A stretch of DNA of 38,628 bases from a virus, in the IMG/VR virus record IMGVR_UViG_3300042868_004422, positions 1-38,628 of that record; one strand, written 5' to 3'. The position numbers and the translations under genes are program-made. Position 1 is the stretch's first letter. Each line of letters begins with the position of its first letter. This document shows, piece after piece, positions 6,852-12,782 of this stretch. The notes below the pieces were generated by a model. It saw nothing but the letters and a program-made list of their open reading frames with translations, did not search any database and was not told where the DNA came from.

Positions 6852-6885
6852 AAAGCCCGCCTAGCGTGATTGCTAGGCGGGCTTT
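6852..6885. terminator. Bidirectional hairpin terminator, copy 1
   Basis: AAAGCCCGCCTAGC (6852-6865) pairs with GCTAGGCGGGCTTT (6872-6885) across a six-base loop: a 14-bp perfect stem with A and T tails on both sides. It lies just after the leftward gene ending at 6900. The flanking bases (about 6829-6860 and 6877-6900) are closely repeated around a second terminator near 7270-7301. Confidence 0.8.
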
Positions 6886-6899
6886 GCGGGCGTTAGGCG

Positions 6900-7223
6900 T
6901 TAGCAGCAATCGCAATTGGCAATCGGCTTGCCGTTTCGACATAGCAGGCCCGCGCTTTCGAATTCGCGCGCTATCCGCAAGGCTTGTTCCGCCGCTTGTT
7001 CAAGCGATAGGCCGTTTGGGTCGAAACTATTGGCCTCAAAAATAATGTCGTCTATGTCGTCTCCATAGGCGCAGACAAGCCAGTCGCTTTGTTCGGGCAG
7101 AAAGCCGCCTAGTCTATCGGTTGCCCATACAAAGCCGCCGCCGTCTATATATCGCGAAAGCAATTGAGAGCCGCCGCCGCCTATTTCACGTTCAAAGCCT
7201 TGCGCTTCTAAAATGTTGTTCAT
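6900..7223 (-). CDS. 107-aa hypothetical cargo protein
   Basis: Starts MNNILEAQGFEREIGGGGSQ and ends GKPIANCDCC. The Gly-rich turn near the N-terminus is followed by alternating strands (GGFVWATDRLGG, DWLVCAYGDD), an acidic DDIDDIIFEA and a helix (LEQAAEQALRIAREFE). The end CRNGKPIANCDCC has three cysteines that might bind metal. No family recognised. Its GGGA ribosome site is weak. It is bracketed by near-identical terminators, making it look like a self-contained cassette. It shares the lower GC and unusual codons of the island. Confidence 0.65.
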   Translation of the reverse strand: MNNILEAQGFEREIGGGGSQLLSRYIDGGGFVWATDRLGGFLPEQSDWLVCAYGDDIDDIIFEANSFDPNGLSLEQAAEQALRIAREFESAGLLCRNGKPIANCDCC

Positions 7224-7269
7224 GTTGTTTTTCCCGTTTCGGGCTTGGCTTGATTGCCTAGCGCCATGA

Positions 7270-7301
7270 AAAGCCCGCTAGCGTTGAAACTAGCGGGCTT
7301 T
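7270..7301. terminator. Bidirectional hairpin terminator, copy 2
   Basis: AAAGCCCGCTAG (7270-7281) pairs with CTAGCGGGCTTT (7290-7301) over an eight-base loop. It follows the leftward gene ending at 7309. Stem sequence and flanks (from about 7247, and to about 7312) closely match copy 1 at 6852-6885, so the two terminators and adjoining bases are duplicates. Confidence 0.8.
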
Positions 7302-7308
7302 GCGGGCG

Positions 7309-7485
7309 TTAGGCGTCAAGCCCTATGTTATAACCGCATTTTCTAACTTCAACGCCGCGCCACAACATGCCGCGCCTAATGAATTCAAAGCGCCATTTGG
7401 CTTGCGCCCGCCTAAGCTTAGGCCAAGCGATTTGCTGGCCGTCTGCCAATATCGCCCATGCTGTCCAATTGCTTTCGTTTGTCAT
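7309..7485 (-). CDS. 58-aa hypothetical cargo protein, basic and Trp-rich
   Basis: The ATG at 7485 overlaps the stop of the upstream gene as ATGA, indicating translational coupling; AAAGGT lies upstream. The sequence starts MTNESNWTAWAILADGQQ and continues with a basic stretch (KLRRAQAKWRFEFIRRG) and GVEVRKCGYNI. Its four tryptophans and high positive charge suggest nucleic acid contact, but no family is recognised. A longer frame to 7560 overlaps the upstream gene too deeply. Confidence 0.6.
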   Translation of the reverse strand: MTNESNWTAWAILADGQQIAWPKLRRAQAKWRFEFIRRGMLWRGVEVRKCGYNIGLDA

Positions 7486-7658
7486 TTGCTGGCTAACCTT
7501 TCGTGAATTATTGTTTCGATTGCTTGCGCTCTTGCTTGCTCTTGCGTTGTGTTGCCCCATGCATGTAAGGCCAAGGCAAGACGGACGTTTCGCAATTCAC
7601 GCAACGGCGCATTGCGATATGCTTTGCGCTCTTGCGCGATTAGTTGTGAAAAATTCAT
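7482..7658 (-). CDS. 58-aa hypothetical cargo protein, helical
   Basis: Starts MNFSQLIAQERKAYRNAP and continues as an Arg/Ala-rich helix pair ending IIHERLASK. Two in-frame ATGs exist, at 7664 and 7658; AGGA is nine bases before 7658 but only three before 7664, so I use 7658. It follows the GP88-family gene almost without a gap and overlaps the next gene by four bases. No family recognised. It probably belongs to one transcript with the GP88-family gene. Confidence 0.6.
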   Translation of the reverse strand: MNFSQLIAQERKAYRNAPLRELRNVRLALALHAWGNTTQEQARAQAIETIIHERLASK

Positions 7659-7664
7659 TGCCAT

Positions 7665-8513
7665 TTATCCTACAACGAAACCGCTTGTATCTTTGCGGGC
7701 CTTGCCTTTCGCGTATAGCGCCACAATCGCGCCGCGCGGATCAAGGTGACGTATGTCGCTATCGTCCCCGTCAACTAGGGGAAGGCCTAAAAACGTTTCG
7801 CCATTGGCCAGCATTGTTTCAACGATTGCGCGATTGCGAAAAACAACGGCGATCCTTTCGCCATTGGCAACGGCCTTAGCGACATAGGGCGCATAGGCTG
7901 GAACGCCGCTATAGCTAAAGGTTAAATCATAGTTGGCTGGAACGTTTTTGCGGTTCGCAAGCTTTGTATAATCATAAAATTGGATATCGGGGAAAGCCGC
8001 AAAGATATTTGCATAGGCATTAAAATTTAGGCGCGGGTGAGGCACGGCGATATTCTCAAAGCGAATATCGCTAGTGCCATTTAGCCGAACAACAAGCTTG
8101 AAACCTTCCCGCTTGGCTTTGTCCGCATATGCCGCTATTTCTTTATGCAATTGCGCCATGAATTGATCGCGGTACTGATTAAAGAATAGCGTTTTACGCA
8201 AGCGCGAAAGCATAACGTTAGACATAGCGCCGCGGCCTGCCGTGAATAGGCAAGGGCCGTCGCATTTGGCGATAGCCGCCATAGCGCATAGGTTAACGCC
8301 CGATCCCATTGCTGGCATTAGGTAAAGGATCGCGGTTTTAATGCCGTATCGTTCGCCCTTGATCGTTTTCGCGTTTGTATCAAGGCCTAAGAGCTTGTCG
8401 GGCAATCTGGAGAAAAGCGATCTGTTTTTGGGATCGCTTAAAATTTGCGCTTGGATTGCCAGCGATAGGCCCGATATGTCATAGGCTAGTGTCGTTTGTG
8501 TCTGCATTAGCAT
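7665..8513 (-). CDS. GP88-family (gene product 88) protein
   Basis: A 282-aa protein matching the phage/plasmid GP88 family (named for mycobacteriophage gene 88). Family landmarks are GIKTAILYLMPAMGSGVNLC (57-76), a Cys cluster C76, C84 and C88, TAGRGAMSNVMLSRLRKT (91-108), VVRLNGTSDI (about 141-150), then FPDIQFYDYTK and LTFSYSG. The three spaced cysteines hint at a metal or Fe-S site; that is inference. Biochemical function is unknown to me. It has a good ribosome site (AAAGGAA, eight bases before the ATG). It is the largest gene of the accessory island and probably its functional centre. Confidence 0.8.
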   Translation of the reverse strand: MLMQTQTTLAYDISGLSLAIQAQILSDPKNRSLFSRLPDKLLGLDTNAKTIKGERYGIKTAILYLMPAMGSGVNLCAMAAIAKCDGPCLFTAGRGAMSNVMLSRLRKTLFFNQYRDQFMAQLHKEIAAYADKAKREGFKLVVRLNGTSDIRFENIAVPHPRLNFNAYANIFAAFPDIQFYDYTKLANRKNVPANYDLTFSYSGVPAYAPYVAKAVANGERIAVVFRNRAIVETMLANGETFLGLPLVDGDDSDIRHLDPRGAIVALYAKGKARKDTSGFVVG

Positions 8514-8531
8514 TGGTTAGGTTCCTTTCGA

Positions 8532-8762
8532 TTAAACGATACCGCGCATGGCGGCTTTGATTGACGTAACGCTATATCGCGCGCCGTCGGGCGTTTTTGT
8601 TTCGCCCATATTTGCCAGCCATTGGATGAAAAGCCGCGCGGCTAGGTCGCGCCCGAATTCGGCGGCTAGGTCGCGGGCATGTCGGTAAAGCATTTCGTCA
8701 TTGTTGATCCAGAGGCTCACATTCCAATGCGTCCAATTTTTGTGTCCGTTATATGTTGCCAT
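8532..8762 (-). CDS. DUF7249-like small phage protein
   Basis: A 76-aa protein starting MATYNGHKNWTHWNVSLWIN. The NGHKNW-HWNVSLWINND pattern is a recurrent signature of small phage and plasmid proteins (I believe DUF7249). The middle has ALA-type helices (ARDLAAEFGRDLAARLF) and the end is SVTSIKAAMRGIV. Function unknown. Its leader (CGAAAGGAAACCTAACCA before ATG) is nearly identical to that of the GP88-family gene next downstream, suggesting the cassettes share expression signals by duplication. Confidence 0.7.
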   Translation of the reverse strand: MATYNGHKNWTHWNVSLWINNDEMLYRHARDLAAEFGRDLAARLFIQWLANMGETKTPDGARYSVTSIKAAMRGIV

Positions 8763-8784
8763 TGGTTAGGTTTCCTTTCGTTTA

Positions 8785-8877
8785 TTAATGTGTCGGGCCG
8801 AATAGGGCCGCGTCTAAGGCTAGGGCCGCGAATATGACGGCCAGCAATAGGGCGTTATGGATTAGGGCTTGTTTCAT
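8785..8877 (-). CDS. 30-aa membrane peptide
   Basis: This short frame starts MKQALIHNALLLAVIFAALA and ends ALFGPTH. A single hydrophobic helix covers about residues 7-26. The start lies at the end of a 30-bp leader (8875-8904) that is repeated exactly before the 75-aa gene at 8904-9131, including the AAAGGA ribosome site ten bases from the ATG. This shared leader makes it more than a chance frame. Function unknown. Confidence 0.6.
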   Translation of the reverse strand: MKQALIHNALLLAVIFAALALDAALFGPTH

Positions 8878-8904
8878 TGGCTTGTTGTCCTTTCGTTTGT
8901 TTGT
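8875..8904 (-). repeat. 30-bp cassette leader, copy 1
   Basis: Identical over 30 bases to 9129-9158. It contains the ribosome site (CGAAAGGA on the minus strand) and start codon of the 30-aa membrane peptide, and touches the stop codon of the preceding gene. Confidence 0.9.
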
Positions 8905-9131
8905 CATGCCCAATAGCCAAGCTTGCGGGCATTAGCCTTTAGGCGGGCGACGTCGCCAGTCTTAACGCGGCGCGATGTTACCTTGCGCCCATTGTGGCCG
9001 TAGTAAGTTATGACGCTATCAAACGTCCAATGGGTAACGCGGACATGCTTGCGTGATCGCGGCATGTTGGCAGGGCGCGGCGCGGGCTTGCGCGATAGTG
9101 AAGCGATTGCTTTAGCTATTAGGTTAAGCAT
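8904..9131 (-). CDS. 75-aa hypothetical cargo protein, strongly basic
   Basis: The first gene of the leftward accessory series. A short hydrophobic/amphipathic N-terminus (MLNLIAKAIASLSRK) leads into a Pro/Arg linker and a basic domain with HVRVTHWTFDSVITYYGHNG and RRVKTGDVARLKANARKLGY. The strand-rich, Arg/Lys-rich core suggests nucleic acid binding, but no family is recognised. Its start is set by the 30-bp repeated leader (9129-9158). A candidate promoter motif lies about 55 bases upstream. Confidence 0.65.
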   Translation of the reverse strand: MLNLIAKAIASLSRKPAPRPANMPRSRKHVRVTHWTFDSVITYYGHNGRKVTSRRVKTGDVARLKANARKLGYWA

Positions 9132-9158
9132 TGGCTTGTTGTCCTTTCGTTTGTTTGT
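9129..9158 (-). repeat. 30-bp cassette leader, copy 2
   Basis: Exact copy of 8875-8904, here serving the 75-aa basic protein. Shorter related leaders precede the genes starting at 8513 and 8762. Confidence 0.9.
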
Positions 9159-9162
9159 GAGT

Positions 9163-9193
9163 CCGCCCTATCGCCCGCTTGCTATAGTGTCAA
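9163..9193 (-). promoter_or_regulatory. Candidate promoter motif for the accessory operon
   Basis: On the minus strand TTGACA (9193-9188) matches the -35 consensus, in the context GTTGACAC also seen in the early control region at 2414-2421. The -10 at 17-base spacing is poor (TAGGGC). Position just upstream of the first accessory gene supports it; the missing -10 weakens it. Confidence 0.3.
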
Positions 9194-9355
9194 CTGTTAG
9201 TTGTATACCAGGCAAATAAAATGCGCCGCCGGTTTCGCTATCTGCGATTGTGGCGATAGGGATTAGGCGATCTGCGATTAGTCCGCGGGCGCAATGCGAC
9301 GCGCCCTTTAAAACGCGCGAAGCAATCGGCGTCCATCGGCTGGCAATCGCTGGCC

Positions 9356-9376
9356 GGTGTACCAATTGGTGTACCA
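9356..9376. repeat. Direct repeat GGTGTACCA with central palindrome
   Basis: GGTGTACCA occurs at 9356-9364 and again at 9368-9376; the overlap forms the perfect palindrome ACCAATTGGT (9361-9370). The GTACCA core recurs upstream of the integrase (32923-32940 and 33056-33129). It may be an integrase or excisionase site, or an operator. Confidence 0.5.
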
Positions 9377-9393
9377 AATGCCCGCAAAGCCTA

Positions 9394-9455
9394 GGAAATC
9401 CGCCAGTCTCCGCCCCATGCCCTATGGGGCAGACGCCCAAAAACGGCGGATTTCC
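9394..9455. other. Nested inverted repeat (structured element)
   Basis: The outer arms GGAAATCCGCC (9394-9404) and GGCGGATTTCC (9445-9455) are perfect. Inside, GTCT (9406-9409) faces AGAC (9431-9434), and GCCCCAT (9412-9418) pairs with ATGGGGC (9424-9430) over a five-base loop. The element could fold as a long hairpin in RNA or extrude as a cruciform. The 967-base gap 9132-10098 that holds it has no convincing gene. Confidence 0.7.
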
Positions 9456-9603
9456 GCGGGTTTCGCGCGAACGGGGGCGGGGGGAGGGGGTCTCCGCACC
9501 CCCGCGTCCCGTGATGGGCATATAGGCCGTTCCGCGAAAATTCCCCAGATACTGTCAACCTTCAGTTGCAGGGGGAGAAGATCGCCAGGGAGGCCAGTGG
9601 AAA

Positions 9604-10057
9604 ATTACACACCCTTGGAGCCTTGTGTCTAGGGTGTGTAATAGGGTGTGTAATGAAAACCCAAGTAGTTCTGCGCCTTTCCGGCGCCATTACACACCCT
9701 TGAAATTTTGTGTCTAGGGTGTGTAATCGCGGAACGCTTAGAAAAGCCTGAAGTTTTCGGCCCGATTACACACCCTAGACATTTTTCTTCTACTTTCTTA
9801 GGAAAAATATATAAATATATAGATAAAAGGGGGAGGGGGTGTGCCGCTGCACCACCCACTGGCAGATCGACACCCGAAAATGTCTAGGGTGTGTAATGAA
9901 AGCAGAAACCCCAACATTCTCTAGGCTCTCCCGCATTACACACCCTTAGACACTTTTTCCAAGGGTGTGTAATCGCCTCGCAAACCCGCAGAAATGCTGG
10001 GGTGAAAATTACACACCCTTTTACACACCCTAGACACTTGCCAAAAGGGTGTGTAAT
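9604..10057. repeat. Mirror-symmetric array of twelve ATTACACACCCT sites
   Basis: Twelve copies of the 12-mer ATTACACACCCT (eleven exact, one with one change) lie at 9604, 9631, 9643, 9689, 9716, 9765, 9886, 9935, 9962, 10008, 10020 and 10046. Orientations are F R R F R F / R F R F F R. Gaps are 15, 0, 34, 15, 37, [109], 37, 15, 34, 0 and 14 bases, so positions and orientations mirror about base 9831. Four F-R pairs can form hairpins with 14-15-base loops. Several copies extend to TGTCTAGGGTGTGTAAT. Candidate roles: replication origin, partition site or multi-site operator. Confidence 0.95.
9777..9829. other. AT-rich tract in the array's central spacer
   Basis: The left half of the central spacer is almost pure A/T around 9781-9826 (for example AAAATATATAAATATATAG), next to a G-rich right half beginning GGGGGAGGGGG. 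In a GC-rich genome such a tract flanked by repeated binding sites resembles a DNA unwinding element of a replication origin. Confidence 0.55.
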
Positions 10058-10066
10058 GACTATGGA
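10038..10066 (+). promoter_or_regulatory. Candidate late-operon promoter overlapping array site 12
   Basis: TTGCCA (10038-10043) and TATGGA (10061-10066) are separated by exactly 17 bases. The spacer contains array site 12 (10046-10057). The first late gene starts at 10099. Anything binding the array would sit on this promoter. Confidence 0.5.
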
Positions 10067-10098
10067 CTAGACACGTTAGACAGAAAGGGCCGACACAG

Positions 10099-10374
10099 AT
10101 GAGCGACGAACGGACGTGCAAGAGGTGCGATGAGCAAAAGCCGCTCGGCTTCTTCAAGGAGTACGCCCCTGGTAAGCACCGCTATGTGTGCAAGGCGTGT
10201 CAGGAAACAGACCAACGCAAGTACCAGAAGCGGCACGACGAGAAGAAGCTGCTGAAGAAAATTATCGGCCAAGGGACACCCGACACCAACGCCCGCATCA
10301 CCGCCTTAGAAGAACAAGTGCAATCACTTCTTGCTTTCGCCAAACTTCATGGCTACAACACCACCGAAACTTGA
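10099..10374 (+). CDS. Small zinc-finger protein before terminase
   Basis: A 91-aa protein with a four-cysteine finger: C7-X2-C10 and C31-X2-C34 (TCKRCDEQKPLGFF...YVCKACQ). It is followed by a very basic stretch (RKYQKRHDEKKLLKKI) and a short C-terminal coiled coil (ITALEEQVQSLLAFAK, about 67-82). Similar treble-clef fingers occur in HNH endonucleases, but the HNH histidines are not evident, so I do not call it a nuclease. It starts 41 bases after the candidate promoter, with AAAGGG as ribosome site. First in the packaging operon, it may help DNA recognition or late control. Confidence 0.65.
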   Translation: MSDERTCKRCDEQKPLGFFKEYAPGKHRYVCKACQETDQRKYQKRHDEKKLLKKIIGQGTPDTNARITALEEQVQSLLAFAKLHGYNTTET

Positions 10375-10388
10375 CAGGACAACGCGCA

Positions 10389-10973
10389 GTGAGCGATCCG
10401 TTTGACAGTATTGTGCTACCAGACCTGGCGATGGACTCCCCACCGCCGGCTCCCGCTGCCAAACGGAAACCCGTCGCGAAGCCGAAAGCCAAACCTGTAC
10501 AGATTTCTGTACAGGAGGATGAAGAACTTCCCGAAGTGGAGATTCTGCCCCCGCTCCCGAAACGCATCCACGAAGCCCGCGACATCACCGACGACGCCGG
10601 TCGCACCTATAAGCAGCCGAAGGTCGATCTCTCTGAGGTCGAGGCGATGGCTAGTGTGGGGATGACCACCAAGCAGATCGCCGATGCGCTGAAGTTACCC
10701 CCGTCCGTTTTTGGCAAGCTCATAAAGAACGATCCGACTGTGCAGGAGGCCATCGACCAAGGGACTTCCCGTGGCATCAAGATGGTGACCGACAGCCTTT
10801 TCGGCATGGCGCTCAAGGGGAATGTCGCCGCGGCGATCTTCTTCCTGAAGAACAAGGGCGGCTGGGCTGATAAGCAGGAATTGGATCAGCGTTTACAGGT
10901 GGAAACGAAAATGTCGTTTGACGACGCCGTCGAAGCCCTTAAAGCAGCGGGCATAGACCCGTCGAAAATATAG
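10389..10973 (+). CDS. Terminase small subunit-like DNA-binding protein
   Basis: A 194-aa protein with a GTG start preceded by AGGAC. The N-terminal third is a Pro/Lys-rich disordered linker (PPPAPAAKRKPVAKPKAKP). Then comes a helix-turn-helix segment (VEAMASVGMTTKQIADAL followed by LPPSVFGKLIKNDP, about 90-125) and a helical C-terminal half containing MALKGNVAAAIFFLKNKGGW. This last pattern (small terminase-like NVAAAIFFLKN-GW) is typical of phage small terminases. It would recognise viral DNA and load the large subunit encoded two genes downstream. Call rests on motif and position. Confidence 0.75.
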   Translation: MSDPFDSIVLPDLAMDSPPPAPAAKRKPVAKPKAKPVQISVQEDEELPEVEILPPLPKRIHEARDITDDAGRTYKQPKVDLSEVEAMASVGMTTKQIADALKLPPSVFGKLIKNDPTVQEAIDQGTSRGIKMVTDSLFGMALKGNVAAAIFFLKNKGGWADKQELDQRLQVETKMSFDDAVEALKAAGIDPSKI

Positions 10974-10983
10974 AAAGAAGCAC

Positions 10984-11262
10984 ATGGCCGACAACGACGA
11001 CGACAAAGTAGTTCCCTTCACCCGCCCAGTCGCCCCCAAAGGCGACGACATACAGGCGCTGAACATGAACGGCGATGCGCTCATCGCGCTACTGGCGCGG
11101 TACGACACCATCGCCATTGTCGCCTGGAGCGACGAGATGGAGGTTCTTGACGTCATCTCGCAGGAACGCGACAGGGCCGTGCTGTACGAACTTATTCAGC
11201 AGGCGGCGTCGAATATCGCGTTTGAAGCACTGGACAACGCCAACGCCAGCACGTTTCACTGA
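10984..11262 (+). CDS. 92-aa hypothetical protein between terminase genes
   Basis: The N-terminus is very acidic (MADNDDDKVVPFTRP). The body is a compact alpha/beta segment (DALIALLARYDTIAIVAWSD, EVLDVISQERDRAVLYELIQ) ending in a helix. Its stop overlaps the terminase large subunit start as TGATG, so expression is coupled. No family recognised. The position suggests a packaging accessory, although small non-virion proteins also occupy this slot in related phages. Confidence 0.7.
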   Translation: MADNDDDKVVPFTRPVAPKGDDIQALNMNGDALIALLARYDTIAIVAWSDEMEVLDVISQERDRAVLYELIQQAASNIAFEALDNANASTFH

Positions 11263-12782
11263 TGGCCGACACGCACGACGAGAACTTCAAACCGGACTTG
11301 ACGGCAATCGCCAACGAGGACGCTGTCGCGCAGGCGCAGATCGCGGCTGCTGCGGACGAGGAGAAGGCCGTCGCGCTGGCTGAAGCCATTCGCGTAATCC
11401 GCGATCACAAAAAGAAGAACAAGCTGGAGTTCTTCACGGCGTACAAATGGCAGATGCAGTTCTACGAGGCCGGCACCCGCTCCAAACAGCGGGCGCTGAT
11501 GGCCGCGAACCGCGTCGGCAAATCATACAGCGCCGCATACGAGATGGCCTGCCACCTTACTGGCAAATATCCCGACTGGTGGCCAGGCATAAAGTTTTTC
11601 AGGCCGATCAACGCATGGGCGATGGGGGTCACGGGCGAACAGATGCGTGACGTGATCCAGCGTGAGTTGTTCGGATCGCTGAACGGGCGCATCTTCGACG
11701 GCGGGTTCATTTTGCCCAACGAAGTACGCAGCATCGTTCCAGCCGCAGGGACGCCACGTCTGGCGAAGGACGTCTACATCTGGCACCAGAGCGGCGGGTA
11801 CAGCTGTCTGAGCCATAAATCGTACTCACAGGGCCAAGCGCCGCTGATGGGATCGTCCATCGACATCGCGTGGATTGACGAAGAGCCGACCGACCCTGAA
11901 ATCTACCCACAGGTGCTGACCCGTACCGCCACCGGCAACGACGGCAAGGGCGGATATGTGCTGCTGACGTTCACGCCGGAAAACGGCATGACCGAACTCG
12001 TTGGCCAGTTCATGGAGAGCCTCAAAGAAGGCCAATATCTCCAGAACGTGACGTGGGAAGAGGCAGAACACCTCGACGACGACACAAAACGCCAACTTTT
12101 AGCTGCCATCCCCGAATACCAACGCGAAATGCGCTCGAAAGGCATCCCCGTGCTGGGCGAGGGCATGGTCTTTCCGGTCGCGGAAGAGGCGATCAAGGTC
12201 GATCCGTTCGAAATACCGCAGCACTTCCGCATTTGTGCCGCCATCGACTTCGGTATCAGTCACCCCACCGCAGTCGCGTGGATGGCATACGACGCAGATC
12301 GCGACATCATCTACCTGTACGACAGCTACAAGCGCGCTGGAGAGATACCAGCCGTCCACAGCGCCATGATCAGGGCCAAAGGGCCGGCGATCCCTCTGCT
12401 GTACCCACACGACGGCGACAACCGCGAGAAAGGCAGTGGCAACACGATGGCCGACCTCTATCGCGAAGCTGGGTTGAACGTCGTCGGGCGTTTCACCAAT
12501 CCTGACGGGTCGAACTTCGTCGAGCCAGGGATCATGGAGATTCTTGAGCGGATGCGGACTGGCCGGTTCAAGGTTTTCGCCGATCAGAAGGATTTCTTCG
12601 ACGAATTCCGCCGTTATCACCGCAAGCAGGGCAAGATCGTTAAGGAACATGACGATTTGATCGACGCGGTGCGCTATGCAGCCTTGTCAGTGCAGCGTTT
12701 TGGGGTTAGTAAGGCGGAACTTAAGATGCCAGAGGTGTATGGACGCCACGGCGTGTCGTTAACCGAGGATTGGGACATTTAA
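11262..12782 (+). CDS. Terminase large subunit
   Basis: A 506-aa packaging motor: ATPase plus headful or site-specific nuclease. Walker A is AANRVGKS (81-88), the degenerate P-loop common in phage terminases. Walker B with catalytic carboxylate is IDIAWIDEE (200-208), and the coupling motif is LLTFTPENG (about 234-242). The RNase H-fold nuclease has CAAIDFGISHPTAV (D329) and the C-terminal HDDLIDAVRYA (463-473). The gene joins the portal gene by TAATG. It packages DNA through the portal into preformed proheads. Confidence 0.95.
   Translation: MADTHDENFKPDLTAIANEDAVAQAQIAAAADEEKAVALAEAIRVIRDHKKKNKLEFFTAYKWQMQFYEAGTRSKQRALMAANRVGKSYSAAYEMACHLTGKYPDWWPGIKFFRPINAWAMGVTGEQMRDVIQRELFGSLNGRIFDGGFILPNEVRSIVPAAGTPRLAKDVYIWHQSGGYSCLSHKSYSQGQAPLMGSSIDIAWIDEEPTDPEIYPQVLTRTATGNDGKGGYVLLTFTPENGMTELVGQFMESLKEGQYLQNVTWEEAEHLDDDTKRQLLAAIPEYQREMRSKGIPVLGEGMVFPVAEEAIKVDPFEIPQHFRICAAIDFGISHPTAVAWMAYDADRDIIYLYDSYKRAGEIPAVHSAMIRAKGPAIPLLYPHDGDNREKGSGNTMADLYREAGLNVVGRFTNPDGSNFVEPGIMEILERMRTGRFKVFADQKDFFDEFRRYHRKQGKIVKEHDDLIDAVRYAALSVQRFGVSKAELKMPEVYGRHGVSLTEDWDI

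Noticed and set aside
9168-9521. 117-aa leftward frame and overlapping frames on both strands
   Set aside because: No ribosome site, Pro/Arg/Gly-rich low-complexity product, and it runs through the nested hairpin and the GTACCA repeats.
9604-10057. CRISPR array
   Set aside because: Repeats are only 12 bases, occur in both orientations, and spacers range from 0 to 109 bases; no cas genes nearby.
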